Shown here: piece after piece, positions 44,347 through 53,184 of the stretch
How the letters are laid out: every line of letters starts with the position of its first letter
Position numbering within the stretch: position 1 is the stretch's first letter
Source of the DNA: Rhodoferax sp.
Lineage (GTDB): Bacteria > Pseudomonadota > Gammaproteobacteria > Burkholderiales > Burkholderiaceae_C
NCBI GenBank assembly: GCA_008015235.1
Contig: SSFF01000009.1
Coordinates: 54,823 to 118,822, forward strand
DNA length: 64,000 nucleotides
Direction: 5' to 3'
The notes under the pieces: generated by a model
What the model was told of the DNA's origin: nothing
The model's database searches: none
What the model saw: only the letters and a program-made list of their open reading frames with translations
Position numbers and translations under genes: made by a program

Positions 44347-45117
44347 TCAACGGGCCGCGTCGCGCACGTCGGCAACGGGGTTGTCGCCAAAATCGGGACG
44401 CTCCAGGTACTGCAGTACGCGCTGCGCGGCCTCTGCCGGGCTGCTGAGCTGGCCGTTGGCATGCAGCCCAGCAAAGCTGTCCTGGTCGGGGAAGTTGGTG
44501 CGGCTGGCCTGGCGCAGCTGCACCTGCATGTCGGTGTCAATGACGCCCGGCGCCAGCGAACACACTTGCGCCGGGTTGGCACTGTGGGTCTGGTCCAGGG
44601 CGAGGCAGCGCGTGAAATGGTCCAGCCCGGCTTTGGCGGCGCAGTAGGCGGCCTGCGAGGCCATGGCGCGCCGCCCCAAACCGGAAGAGATGTTCAGTAC
44701 ACGGCGTTTGGCAGTCCAGCTGGCCGTTGCCGCCAGAAAGGCGCTGGTCAGCACCATGGGCGCCTCCAGCCCGACCCGCAGCGCATGGGTCGTGTCGCGT
44801 GTGGCGGCTTGCTCCAGGGGCACCAGCGGGGGGATGACGCCAGCGTTGTTGATCAGGGTGGCGGTGGCAAAGGCACCGGCGTCCTGCCAGCCCAGCCAGG
44901 CGTGCAGGGCCTCGGCCACAGGGGCGGGCAGTGCCAGGTCGTACTTCCACTGGATCAGCTCGGTGCCGTGGGCCTTGGCAAGCACCTCCAGTTCGTGCGA
45001 GGTCTGGCGGGAAATGCAAAGCAGCGTGCCACCGCGCACCAGCAACTCGCTGGCCATGGCCAGACCCATGCCGCGCGAGGCACCGGTAAGGATGGTGAGT
45101 GGTTTGGGGGGACTCAT
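44347..45117 (-). CDS. Short-chain dehydrogenase/reductase
   Basis: The 256 residues have the nucleotide motif TGASRGMG (11-18), NNAG, catalytic serine in NISSG and the YCAAK pair. The C-terminal layout resembles sepiapterin-reductase-like SDRs. Substrate unknown. It precedes the cNMP-binding protein gene by eight bases, so the two may be one unit. Confidence 0.9.
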   Translation of the reverse strand: MSPPKPLTILTGASRGMGLAMASELLVRGGTLLCISRQTSHELEVLAKAHGTELIQWKYDLALPAPVAEALHAWLGWQDAGAFATATLINNAGVIPPLVPLEQAATRDTTHALRVGLEAPMVLTSAFLAATASWTAKRRVLNISSGLGRRAMASQAAYCAAKAGLDHFTRCLALDQTHSANPAQVCSLAPGVIDTDMQVQLRQASRTNFPDQDSFAGLHANGQLSSPAEAAQRVLQYLERPDFGDNPVADVRDAAR

Positions 45118-45120
45118 GTT

Positions 45121-45165
45121 TGCTATAAAAATGCTAGCTAACTGCGCAATACTTACGCGGGCTGG
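45121..45165 (-). repeat. 45-bp dispersed element, copy 5
   Basis: Read on the minus strand: CCAGCCCGC, nine bases, GCGCAGTTAGCTA, nine bases, TAGCA, with the family's exact spacing. It fills most of the 63-base gap between recJ and the SDR gene. Confidence 0.65.
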
Positions 45166-45180
45166 ATGCCTGAAACACTA

Positions 45181-46896
45181 CTAGTCTTGGGCGATTGCGT
45201 CAACAAAAAACTTCAAGCGGCGCTGGCCGTTCCACTCGTCAGCGTCGAGCCTAAAGGCAATGTGGGCCTTGGCCGGTAGCGGCTCGGTGTGGTTGAACCA
45301 GATGCCGTCGATGGGCTCGCCCTGGTGCTTGAGCTTGAGCTGCAGGTGTTTCTCGCCCACCAGCCTTTGGGACACCACTTCCACCACCTCGCTGAAGGTA
45401 GGCGGCGCAAAGCCCTGGCCCCACACCTCCTTGTGCAGCGTGTCCACCAGGTCCACGCGCCGGTACTGGGCGGGCAGCGGGCCGTCGGTTTCGAGACGGC
45501 GCTGCAGCGTGGCCTCGTCCAGCCACTCCTGGGCCACCTCATTCAGGCCTTGTTCGAACTCGTCGAAAAACTCCTCAGCCACGGTACAGCCCGCCGCCAT
45601 GGCATGGCCGCCGAACTTGAGAATGGCGTGCGGGTAGCGTTTGGCCACTAGGTCGAGCGCGTCGCGCAGGTGAAATCCGGGAATGGAGCGCCCCGAGCCC
45701 TTGAGCTCGTGCTCCTTGCCTGGCGCGCTGCTGGGGGCGAACACGAAGGTGGGGCGGTGCAGCTTGTCCTTGATGCGGCTGGCCACGATGCCTACCACGC
45801 CTTCGTGGAAGTCGGGGTCGAACACGCAGATGGCGGGTGGCGGCTCATCGCCTTCGTCGAACAGGCTCTCGGCAATGTCCAGGGCCTGTTCACGCATGTC
45901 GCCTTCGATCTCGCGGCGCTGGCGGTTCATGGCGTCCAGCGCCTGCGCCAGTTCCTGGGCGCGGGCTTCGTCATCGGTCAGCAGGCATTCAATGCCCACG
46001 GTCATGTCGGCCAGGCGCCCGGCGGCGTTGATGCGCGGGCCCAGCGCGAAGCCGAAGTCGAAGGTGGTGGCGACTTCGGGCTTGCGGCTCGCTGCCACAA
46101 AAAGGCGCGCCAGTCCCGCAGGCATGGCCAGGGCGCGCACCCGTTTGAGACCTTGGGCGACAAGTCGGCGGTTGTTCGCGTCCAGGCGCACCACGTCGGC
46201 CACGGTGCCCAGCGCCACCAGCGGCAGCAGGGTGTCCAATTTCGGTTGGTTGGATGGGTCAAACACGCCCCGCTGGCGCAGCTCGGAGCGCAGCGCCATG
46301 AGCACATAGAACATGACGCCGACCCCGGCGATGGACTTGCTCTCGAAACCGCAGCCAGCCTGGTTCGGGTTGACGATCACATCGGCCTGCGGCTGCTCGC
46401 CGGTACCGGGCAAGTGGTGGTCGGTCACCAACACCTGCAGGCCCAGGGCCTTGGCGTGGGCCACGCCGGCCACGCTGGCAATGCCGTTGTCCACGGTGAT
46501 GAGCACGTCCGCACCACTGTCCTTCACGCGTTGGGAAATGGGGGGCGTGAGGCCATAACCGTCCACCACGCGGTCGGGCACGATGTAGTCGACGCGCTTT
46601 GCGCCCAAAAGGCGCAGGCCACGCACCGCCACGGCGCAGGCGGTGGCCCCGTCGCAGTCGTAGTCGGCCACGATGCACAGTTTTTTGTTCGCGGCCATGG
46701 CGTCGGCCAGCAGCGCGGCTGCTTCCCTGGTGCCCTTCATGGTGTCGGGGGGCAGCAGGTGGGTCAGCGCTGGGTCCAGTTCGGAGGGGCTGTTCACACC
46801 CCGGGCGGCGTAGAGCTGGGCCAGGAGCGGGTGCACTCCGGCTTGCTCCAGGGCCCACTGGCTGCGCGGCGGTACTTTGCGGGTTTCGAATTTCAT
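45181..46896 (-). CDS. recJ: Single-strand DNA-specific exonuclease RecJ
   Basis: The 571 residues have the DHH motifs: VADYDCDGATAC, ITVDNGIASV, VTDHHLPG, and the DHHA1 region with GSGRSIPGFHLRDALD and GGHAMAAG. RecJ degrades 5' single-stranded ends in recombination and mismatch repair. It overlaps the upstream gene by four bases. Confidence 0.95.
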   Translation of the reverse strand: MKFETRKVPPRSQWALEQAGVHPLLAQLYAARGVNSPSELDPALTHLLPPDTMKGTREAAALLADAMAANKKLCIVADYDCDGATACAVAVRGLRLLGAKRVDYIVPDRVVDGYGLTPPISQRVKDSGADVLITVDNGIASVAGVAHAKALGLQVLVTDHHLPGTGEQPQADVIVNPNQAGCGFESKSIAGVGVMFYVLMALRSELRQRGVFDPSNQPKLDTLLPLVALGTVADVVRLDANNRRLVAQGLKRVRALAMPAGLARLFVAASRKPEVATTFDFGFALGPRINAAGRLADMTVGIECLLTDDEARAQELAQALDAMNRQRREIEGDMREQALDIAESLFDEGDEPPPAICVFDPDFHEGVVGIVASRIKDKLHRPTFVFAPSSAPGKEHELKGSGRSIPGFHLRDALDLVAKRYPHAILKFGGHAMAAGCTVAEEFFDEFEQGLNEVAQEWLDEATLQRRLETDGPLPAQYRRVDLVDTLHKEVWGQGFAPPTFSEVVEVVSQRLVGEKHLQLKLKHQGEPIDGIWFNHTEPLPAKAHIAFRLDADEWNGQRRLKFFVDAIAQD

Positions 46897-47828
46897 AACG
46901 ATTGCAGGAAAGCGATGGCGTTCACGGGCGAAAAACGGCGCTGCAGGCGTGCCCAGAACGACAGGGGGGCGGTGTGGAAACTGCGGGCGTGGGCCAGGCT
47001 GGCCAGTGTCAGCTGTACCGGCTGTCCCTGGCGTGCGGCGTCCAGCGCCTGCAGCACGGGGCCGGCGTCGAGCGCTTGCCAGGCTGCGGCCCAGGCGGGT
47101 GCGTCGTCATTGGCTGCGCTGGATTGCAGGTCGGCGGCCACCGTCAAGCTTTCTTGGGGTGGGTGCCAATCGGCGTCCAGCGCCCCGGTGCCGCTGAGCC
47201 AGAAGGCGTTGACGGTGGGGGCGCGCTGGGCCTCTCGGGCGTTGTTCACGGGGTGGGTGTAGAGCAGCATCTGCATTTCGTTCTGCAGACGACGCAGCAG
47301 CTTGGCCGCGTCCTGGCGCGGAATCCAGTCGTCCACGGTGGCGTTGCACACGCGCGCCAGCGCGGCGGTGGGCAGGTCGCGCAGCACCTCGCCGGAGACC
47401 AACCAGGTATCGGTACGCAGCCAATGCAGCTGCAGACCATCTTCTTCGAAATAGGGGTGCATGGCCGCAAGCAAGGTGCGTGACTCTTCCTCGCCAAGCG
47501 CCAATTGCGCTGGATCGGCCATGAATACGTTCTGGGTGTGGATTTCCCAATGGCAGGGGGTCAGAAAGGCGTAGGCAGCGTCCGGCGCCAGTCCGGCTTC
47601 ACGGGCCGCAAGCGCGGCCCAGGGAATAAGCCCGTCCACCAGTGGCAGGCCCAGGGCCTTGGCGTGCGCGAGTTCACTGGCTGGGGTGAGGCGGCTTTCA
47701 TCAACGGCGAGGTTCCAGGCCGGACTAAGTAGCGTGAGCAGCGCCTGCAAGTGGGGGAGCTGCAAGCTGGCCAGGGCCTGGCGACAGGCCGGGCCGGGCG
47801 GGGCAGCGTGGGGAATCAGCCGGTGCAT
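46893..47828 (-). CDS. Conserved protein, RpfE/COG4255-like
   Basis: The 311 residues contain HRLIPHAAPPGPACRQALASLQLPHLQALLTLL, LTPCHWEIHTQNVFMADPAQLALGEEESRTLLAAM and LHWLRTDTWLVSGEVL. This pattern is seen in a Burkholderiales protein often annotated as a phosphoglycerate-mutase-like or RpfE-type regulatory protein and usually encoded next to recJ. No catalytic site is evident and the name is weak. It overlaps recJ by ATGA. The ATG at 47828 is preferred to the upstream start. Confidence 0.7.
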   Translation of the reverse strand: MHRLIPHAAPPGPACRQALASLQLPHLQALLTLLSPAWNLAVDESRLTPASELAHAKALGLPLVDGLIPWAALAAREAGLAPDAAYAFLTPCHWEIHTQNVFMADPAQLALGEEESRTLLAAMHPYFEEDGLQLHWLRTDTWLVSGEVLRDLPTAALARVCNATVDDWIPRQDAAKLLRRLQNEMQMLLYTHPVNNAREAQRAPTVNAFWLSGTGALDADWHPPQESLTVAADLQSSAANDDAPAWAAAWQALDAGPVLQALDAARQGQPVQLTLASLAHARSFHTAPLSFWARLQRRFSPVNAIAFLQSL

Positions 47829-47949
47829 TTGAGTTGGGTCATTGGTTCGGGAATTGAATACGAACGCCAAAGACGACAGCGCTGTGGGGTTGATGGTCGT
47901 GTGTATTCAAAGTGCGACAGACCATTAGGGATAGACAGACAGTGGGTAT

Positions 47950-48438
47950 TTAGAGGGCGAACTGTTGGCAAAATATATCGATGTCACGCGTAGAGAGACT
48001 CTCGGCCTGCGCCCGCACCCTTGTCCGTTTACATGCTTCCTTGACAATGGGTGCAATAGTTCTCGGCTGCGCCATGGATACCGATAACCCGGTAAGCTTC
48101 TTGTAAATTGGAGATCGAACCATCTCCAAAGCTTGCTGAAGCTCCGACAAAGTGAGTTGCTCTGCCCAAAAAACTGCCATGACCTGGGTAAAGCTTTCAG
48201 GATTCGTGGACTCCTTCATTTCATCGATCCAGATTTCCATGACACGGTCGAGCTTGCCACTTTCCCGTGTCTGGTATTTCAGATTTTCAAGAGCACCGTC
48301 CAAGAGTGGTTGGAGAGACTTGAACTGACTTCCCGAGATCACTTTAGCCAATTCAAACGCCAATTCGTGCTTGGTCTGGGCCGCTGCAGGGGCTAGCAGT
48401 GCGAAACATAGAAGCAGTGAAATATAAAAATTGGACAT
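47950..48438 (-). CDS. Small exported DUF2059-like protein
   Basis: The 162 residues start with a signal peptide (MSNFYISLLLCFALLAPAAA-Q) followed by a helical domain with LTLSELQQALEMVRSPIYKKLTGLSVSM, which resembles the DUF2059 pattern. The base composition is visibly more AT-rich than the genes on either side, which hints at recent acquisition. Function unknown. Confidence 0.6.
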   Translation of the reverse strand: MSNFYISLLLCFALLAPAAAQTKHELAFELAKVISGSQFKSLQPLLDGALENLKYQTRESGKLDRVMEIWIDEMKESTNPESFTQVMAVFWAEQLTLSELQQALEMVRSPIYKKLTGLSVSMAQPRTIAPIVKEACKRTRVRAQAESLSTRDIDIFCQQFAL

Positions 48439-48600
48439 TGGTGGAGCAACTAGGAGTTTGAAAAGCGACGCGAAATCCGTTTGGGACGCACATCATTGGA
48501 TGAAAGAGGCTAGTCGGCACTCTAGTATCTAGCACTTTCGGATGGCTCGCAGCTATCTGTGGAGGATTCGCAAATACTGCACCAATGCCACAATGGCGGG

Positions 48601-49860
48601 GTGAAACAGATTCCATTCGAACTCTTGGTCGGCTGGCGCTATACCCGCGCCGGGCGCTCCAGCCGTCGCAACGGCTTTATTTCCTTCATCTCTGGCGTGT
48701 CCATGCTGGGCATTGCGCTCGGGGTGGCGGCCCTCATCATTGTGCTGTCGGTCATGAACGGCTTCCAGAAGGAGGTGCGCGACCGCATGCTCAGCGTGGT
48801 GTCGCACATCGAGATCTACGCCGCCGACGGCCAGGCCTTGCCCGATGTGGCGGCGCTCACACAGCGGGTGCGCGCGCACCCGGAGGTGACGGGTGCTGCA
48901 CCTTTCATAGCGGCCCAGGCTTTGTTGGCGCGGGGAGAAGGCATGAAAGGCATCATGGTGCGGGGTATTGATCCGGCCCAGGAAGGCCAGGTCGCCAGCT
49001 TCACGCGCAGCCAGAACGCCGCCGTGGTGGAGCAGTTGTCCATGGGCGACTTTGGCATTGTGCTGGGGTCGGAGTTGGCGCGTTCGCTGGGCGTGTTTCC
49101 GGGAGACGCCGTCACGCTCATCGCGCCCGGTGGGCAGGCGACACCGGCCGGGGTGGTCCCACGCATCAAGCAGATGACCGTGCGCGGTGTGTTCGATTCC
49201 GGGCACTACGAATACGACTCGGCCTTGGCGATGATCCACTGGGAAGATGCGGCGCGCATCTTCCGCCTCGAAGGACCAGCGGGCCTGCGCCTGCAGCTGC
49301 GCGACCTGCACCAGGCGCGCGAATTCGCCGCGGTGCTGCAGCAAGAGCTGGGCGATGCCTATGTGGTGCGTGACTGGACCCGCCAGAATCGCACCTGGTT
49401 TGCCGCCGTTCAGGTGGAAAAGCGCATGATGTTCATCATCCTCACGCTGATCGTGGCAGTGGCCGCATTCAATCTGGTCAGCACCCTGGTGATGACGGTG
49501 ACCGACAAGCACGCCGACATTGCCATCCTGCGCACCTTGGGCGCTAGCCCCGGCTCCATCATGGGCATCTTCGTGGTGCAGGGGGCCATGGTGGGGGTCA
49601 TCGGTACCCTGGCCGGGTTGCTGCTGGGCCTGGGTGTGGCCAGCAACATTGATGTCATCGTGCCGGCCATCGAACAGGCCCTGGGTGCGAGCTTCCTGCC
49701 CAAGGACATCTACCTGATCTCCAAGATGCCCAGCGACCCGCAGGCCGCCGACATCGTGCCCATCGGCATCATTTCCCTCGTGCTGGCCTTTGCCGCCACG
49801 CTGTATCCGAGCTGGCGCGCCAGCCGCGTCAACCCCGCACAGGCCCTGCGCTATGAGTGA
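48601..49860 (+). CDS. lolC: Lipoprotein-releasing ABC transporter permease LolC/LolE
   Basis: The 419 residues have four membrane helices framing a large periplasmic domain. The family opening is [51 protein letters not shown], and the closing part has [25 protein letters not shown] and [14 protein letters not shown]. It extracts lipoproteins from the inner membrane for LolA. Only one permease gene is present, as in bacteria with a LolCE homodimer (LolF type). The start is a GTG at 48601, where the first helix context begins. Confidence 0.9.
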   Translation: MKQIPFELLVGWRYTRAGRSSRRNGFISFISGVSMLGIALGVAALIIVLSVMNGFQKEVRDRMLSVVSHIEIYAADGQALPDVAALTQRVRAHPEVTGAAPFIAAQALLARGEGMKGIMVRGIDPAQEGQVASFTRSQNAAVVEQLSMGDFGIVLGSELARSLGVFPGDAVTLIAPGGQATPAGVVPRIKQMTVRGVFDSGHYEYDSALAMIHWEDAARIFRLEGPAGLRLQLRDLHQAREFAAVLQQELGDAYVVRDWTRQNRTWFAAVQVEKRMMFIILTLIVAVAAFNLVSTLVMTVTDKHADIAILRTLGASPGSIMGIFVVQGAMVGVIGTLAGLLLGLGVASNIDVIVPAIEQALGASFLPKDIYLISKMPSDPQAADIVPIGIISLVLAFAATLYPSWRASRVNPAQALRYE

Positions 49861-50626
49861 CAGCACCGCTTCTCCCGTTTCCGCAGCACTGGGCGCGGCC
49901 CACTACCGCACCGTGGCCTCGTTGGGCGCGCGCCCCCAGCGCACACCGTCCACCGAGGTGGTGTTGCAGGCACGCGGCCTGACCCAGCGTTTCCATGACG
50001 GCACGCTCGACGTGACGGTGCTCAACGGTGTGGACCTGACCGTGCACCGCGGCGAAACCCTGGCCATCGTCGGCGCCTCGGGCTCGGGAAAGAGCACGCT
50101 GCTGCACCTGCTGGGCGGGCTCGATGCGCCCACGCAGGGCGAGGTGTCGATCCTGGGGCAGCCTCTGGCACGACTGAGCGCGGCCGCACAGGGCGCGTTG
50201 CGCAACAAGCACCTGGGCTTTGTCTACCAGTTCCACCATCTATTGCCTGAGTTCAGTGCGCTCGAAAATGTCGCCATGCCATTGACGATTCGGCGTGCAG
50301 CCCGCGCAGATGCTGCGCAGGCAGCTACCGAAATGCTAGCGAAAGTAGGCTTGCAGCACCGTTTGCACCACCGCCCAGGTGAGTTGTCGGGTGGCGAGCG
50401 CCAGCGTGTGGCGATTGCCCGTGCGCTAGTGACCCGGCCCGATTGCGTGCTGGCCGACGAGCCTACCGGCAACTTGGACCGTAGCACCGCCGACGCCGTG
50501 TTCGCCCAGATGCTGGAGCTTTCGGACGCGGTGGGAACGGCCTTCGTGCTCGTCACCCACGACGCCACCCTGGCTGCACGCTGCAGCCGCCAGGTGCGTC
50601 TGGCTGGCGGGCAACTCTGCGATTGA
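49853..50626 (+). CDS. lolD: Lipoprotein-releasing ABC transporter ATPase LolD
   Basis: The 257 residues have Walker [10 protein letters not shown], signature [15 protein letters not shown], Walker [13 protein letters not shown] and the family stretch [24 protein letters not shown]. It starts inside the lolC end (ATGAGTGA), so translation is coupled. The N-terminal 35 residues are longer than usual. Bases 50297-50341 form a copy of the 45-bp dispersed element and encode the [14 protein letters not shown] helix without breaking the frame. Confidence 0.93.
   Translation: MSDSTASPVSAALGAAHYRTVASLGARPQRTPSTEVVLQARGLTQRFHDGTLDVTVLNGVDLTVHRGETLAIVGASGSGKSTLLHLLGGLDAPTQGEVSILGQPLARLSAAAQGALRNKHLGFVYQFHHLLPEFSALENVAMPLTIRRAARADAAQAATEMLAKVGLQHRLHHRPGELSGGERQRVAIARALVTRPDCVLADEPTGNLDRSTADAVFAQMLELSDAVGTAFVLVTHDATLAARCSRQVRLAGGQLCD
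50297..50341 (+). repeat. 45-bp dispersed element, copy 4, inside lolD
   Basis: GCAGCCCGC, nine bases, GCGCAGGCAGCTA, nine bases, TAGCG. The 13-mer is identical to copies 1 and 3. It is fully in frame with lolD. Confidence 0.65.
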
Positions 50627-50636
50627 GGCCACCGGG

Positions 50637-50657
50637 CAGCAAACTTTCTGTTTGCTG
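50637..50657 (+). terminator. Hairpin after lolD
   Basis: CAGCAAAC and GTTTGCTG form a perfect eight-base stem with a TTTCT loop, ten bases after the lolD stop. There is no T tract, so any termination would be Rho-dependent or partial. Confidence 0.45.
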
Positions 50658-50746
50658 ACGGCGCGACGGTTTCAAGGGTTTACCAGAGCATGCCGGAGCG
50701 CACCCGGCACCTAAGCTTCGCCCCCATTTCAAGGACGGAGTGAAGC

Positions 50747-51973
50747 ATGGAATTTCAGGCGCGGGGGTTTCGGGCAGTGCGACACATGTGCGTTGCACTG
50801 GGGTTGGTGGGTACGCTGGTGGCAGCAGGAGCGCAAACGCTTGCGCCCATACGCATTGGCCTGATCGGCCCGTTCAGCGGCGCCTCGTCCGACTTCGGCC
50901 TGCCCATGCGCAACGGCGCCTTGCTGGCGGTGGACGAGATCAATGCCGCTGGCGGCTATCTGGGGCGCCCGATCGAACTGGTCATCAAGGACGACACCGC
51001 CAACCCCGACGTGGGTTTGCAGCGCACCCAGGAACTGATGCAGGAGGGCGTGGTGGCCACCATCGGCTTCTGCAACACCGGCGTGGCCATGAAGTCGCTG
51101 GACCTGTTCCAGAACGCGCGCTCACCGCTGATCGTGCCCTGTGCCACGGGCACGCCCATCACCGCCAAGTTCGCTGCGGCGGACAGCTATGTGTTTCGGA
51201 CCTCCCCGCGCGATGCGCTGCAAGCCCCCTTTGTGGTGGACGACCTTGTGTCCCGCGGCTGGACCAAGGTGGCGGTCCTGGCCGACAAGACCGGTTACGG
51301 CGAAGCGGGCTTGAACGATGTGGTGCAGGCCCTGGCTGTCCACGGTCTGAAGCCCGTGCACATCGGCCGATTCGACATTGGCGTGAAGGACTTGCGTGAC
51401 GAGGTCAAGGCCGCGCAGGAGTCCGGTGCCAACGTGGTGTTCAGCTACACCGTGGGCGCCGAGGCGGCTGTCATTGCGAAGGCGCGCCAGGCACTCAAGT
51501 GGAACGTGCCCCAGGTAGGCGCCTGGCCGCTGTCGTTCCCGGCTTACATCCAGGGCGCCAAGGAGGCCGCTGAGGGCTCACTCATGGCGCAGACCTTCAT
51601 CGGCGAGCCCAGCAACGAACGCCGTGTTGCGTTTCTCAGTGCCTACGCCCGGAAATTCCAGACCCGCAAGATTGCCGTGCCCATGGCGGCAGCCCAGGCC
51701 TACGATACGGTGTACCTGCTGTCCTACGCGCTCCTGTCCATCCGCAACGGCGAGCTGAGCGGTCCTGCCATCAAGCATGCGCTGGAGAACATCAAGCGCG
51801 TGTACTACGGCGTGGTCACCACGCACGAGCAGCCGTTTTCGCGCGACGACAAGGACGCCATCTCGAAAAACATGCTGGTCATGGGGACCGTGCGCGAAGG
51901 TATCGTGACCTTCGCCTATGCCGCGGACCGCAAGAAAAACCTCATCATCCAGCGCAAGAAGAACGCGGGCTGA
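50747..51973 (+). CDS. ABC transporter substrate-binding protein (branched-chain amino-acid type)
   Basis: The 408 residues start with a signal region (FRAVRHMCVALGLVGTLVAAGA-Q) and show the type I periplasmic-binding fold: IRIGLIGPFSGASSDFGLPMRNGALLAVDEINAAGG, LVIKDDTANPD, CATGTPITAKFAAADSYVFRTSP and KVAVLADKTGYGEAG. This is the Peripla_BP_6 group that binds branched-chain amino acids, amides or aromatic acids. No permease or ATPase genes are adjacent, so it is an orphan binding protein; the ligand cannot be told. Confidence 0.88.
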   Translation: MEFQARGFRAVRHMCVALGLVGTLVAAGAQTLAPIRIGLIGPFSGASSDFGLPMRNGALLAVDEINAAGGYLGRPIELVIKDDTANPDVGLQRTQELMQEGVVATIGFCNTGVAMKSLDLFQNARSPLIVPCATGTPITAKFAAADSYVFRTSPRDALQAPFVVDDLVSRGWTKVAVLADKTGYGEAGLNDVVQALAVHGLKPVHIGRFDIGVKDLRDEVKAAQESGANVVFSYTVGAEAAVIAKARQALKWNVPQVGAWPLSFPAYIQGAKEAAEGSLMAQTFIGEPSNERRVAFLSAYARKFQTRKIAVPMAAAQAYDTVYLLSYALLSIRNGELSGPAIKHALENIKRVYYGVVTTHEQPFSRDDKDAISKNMLVMGTVREGIVTFAYAADRKKNLIIQRKKNAG

Positions 51974-52011
51974 TGCACGGGCCTGTGGGCTGACTCGCTA
52001 CCATCGCGGAC

Positions 52012-52884
52012 ATGCCCTGGATAGACACCCATTGCCACCTCGATGCCCCCGAACTGGCCGCCGACATTGCGGCGGTGCGCGAGCGTGCCAGGCAGGCAGG
52101 GGTCGTGCACTGCGTTCTGCCGGCGGTGGAGCGCAGCAACTGGGTCCGGGTGCGTGAGCTGGCCCATGCCTTTGGCGACAGCTACGCGCTGGGCATCCAC
52201 CCGCTGTACGTGGCGCGGGCCACGCAGGCCGACCTGGATGCCTTGCGTGTCGAACTGGAAATCCACCGGGGCGATCCCCGGCTGGTGGCCGTGGGCGAGA
52301 TCGGACTCGACTTTTTCGAACCCGACCTGTGCACGGACGCGATGCGCCAGTGGCAAGAGGACGTTTTCCGTCAGCAGCTGTTGCTGGCGCGCGCGTTCGA
52401 CCTGCCGGTGATCGTGCACGTGCGCCGCAGCGTGGACCGGGTGCTCAAGTACCTGCGCGAAGTGCGCCCCCAAGGAGGCTGGCATGGCATAGCCCATGCC
52501 TTCAACGGCAGTGCCGAACAGGCCCAGCGCTGCACCGAGGCCGGCCTCAAACTGGGGTTCGGTGGCGCGCTCACGTTCGAACGTGCCTTGCAGCTGCGTC
52601 GTCTGGCCGCCAGCGTGGGCCCGGCCGATTGGGTGCTGGAAACCGACGCCCCCGACATTCCTCCGCACTGGTTGTATGTGGACGCCCAGGCCCGTGCCAG
52701 CGGGCAGGCGCAGGGCGTGAACGAGCCGGCGCAATTGCCGCGCATTGCCCAAAGCATGGCTGATTTGCGTTCAACTACTAGTGCTTTAATTTCCCAGGCT
52801 AACGCACACAATGCGGTTGAGGCATTGCCAGGTTTGGCGTCCTTGCTGGATGCTTGCGAGCAACTACCTAGTGTCAGAAGCTGA
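52012..52884 (+). CDS. TatD-family metal-dependent deoxyribonuclease
   Basis: The 290 residues have the TatD metal ligands: IDTHCHLD (His7, His9), VGEIGLDFF, VIVHVRRS, AHAFNGS and ETDAPDIPPHW. Related enzymes act as 3'-5' exonucleases on DNA in the cytoplasm. The C-terminal 45 residues are encoded by a more AT-rich stretch. It may follow the binding-protein gene as a separate unit. Confidence 0.9.
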   Translation: MPWIDTHCHLDAPELAADIAAVRERARQAGVVHCVLPAVERSNWVRVRELAHAFGDSYALGIHPLYVARATQADLDALRVELEIHRGDPRLVAVGEIGLDFFEPDLCTDAMRQWQEDVFRQQLLLARAFDLPVIVHVRRSVDRVLKYLREVRPQGGWHGIAHAFNGSAEQAQRCTEAGLKLGFGGALTFERALQLRRLAASVGPADWVLETDAPDIPPHWLYVDAQARASGQAQGVNEPAQLPRIAQSMADLRSTTSALISQANAHNAVEALPGLASLLDACEQLPSVRS

Positions 52885-53184
52885 CCGTGGGAAGGTTCTG
52901 GTGATCTAGAAGACTCCCTGCTGCTGTGACTGCGGCGATTGGCATTCATAAGCCGTGAACTCGGCTCGGCCTACAAGTAGGTGTTGGTTGATGAAGTCAA
53001 GCATCTTTGGATATGGAATTGACACTGTTCCTGAGTCTGATACGAATCGGAACGAAGCGAGGGATAAGGCTAGCCGAATAACGCTCTTGAAGCCTATTCC
53101 GGGTGTAATTCCAACGATGTTACATTTGTACAAATGTATAAATCTTATGGGTCAACTTATGCGCTTGAGGCGAAGTTTTAAGGA
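52885..53184 (+). other. Non-coding AT-rich gap before the sigma factor
   Basis: About 300 bases without a convincing gene. Two open frames of 75-77 codons overlap here on opposite strands, but neither shows a ribosome site with protein-like composition. The stretch holds a perfect 18-bp palindrome at 53121-53138 and probably the sigma-factor promoter. It is clearly more AT-rich than its surroundings. Confidence 0.6.
53121..53138. promoter_or_regulatory. Perfect 18-bp palindrome upstream of the FliA-like gene
   Basis: TACATTTGTACAAATGTA is a perfect inverted repeat, 47 bases before the sigma-factor start. It is typical of a dimeric repressor or activator site. The cognate regulator is not known. 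Confidence 0.65.

Noticed and set aside
44339..44350. TTG start at 44350 for the cNMP-binding protein
   Set aside because: It overlaps the SDR stop and adds only four residues; the ATG at 44338 is a better start.
52775..52830. A possible ninth copy of the 45-bp element near the end of tatD
   Set aside because: GCGTTCAACTA and TTGCCC are present but the spacing differs from the fixed pattern, so it is not counted.
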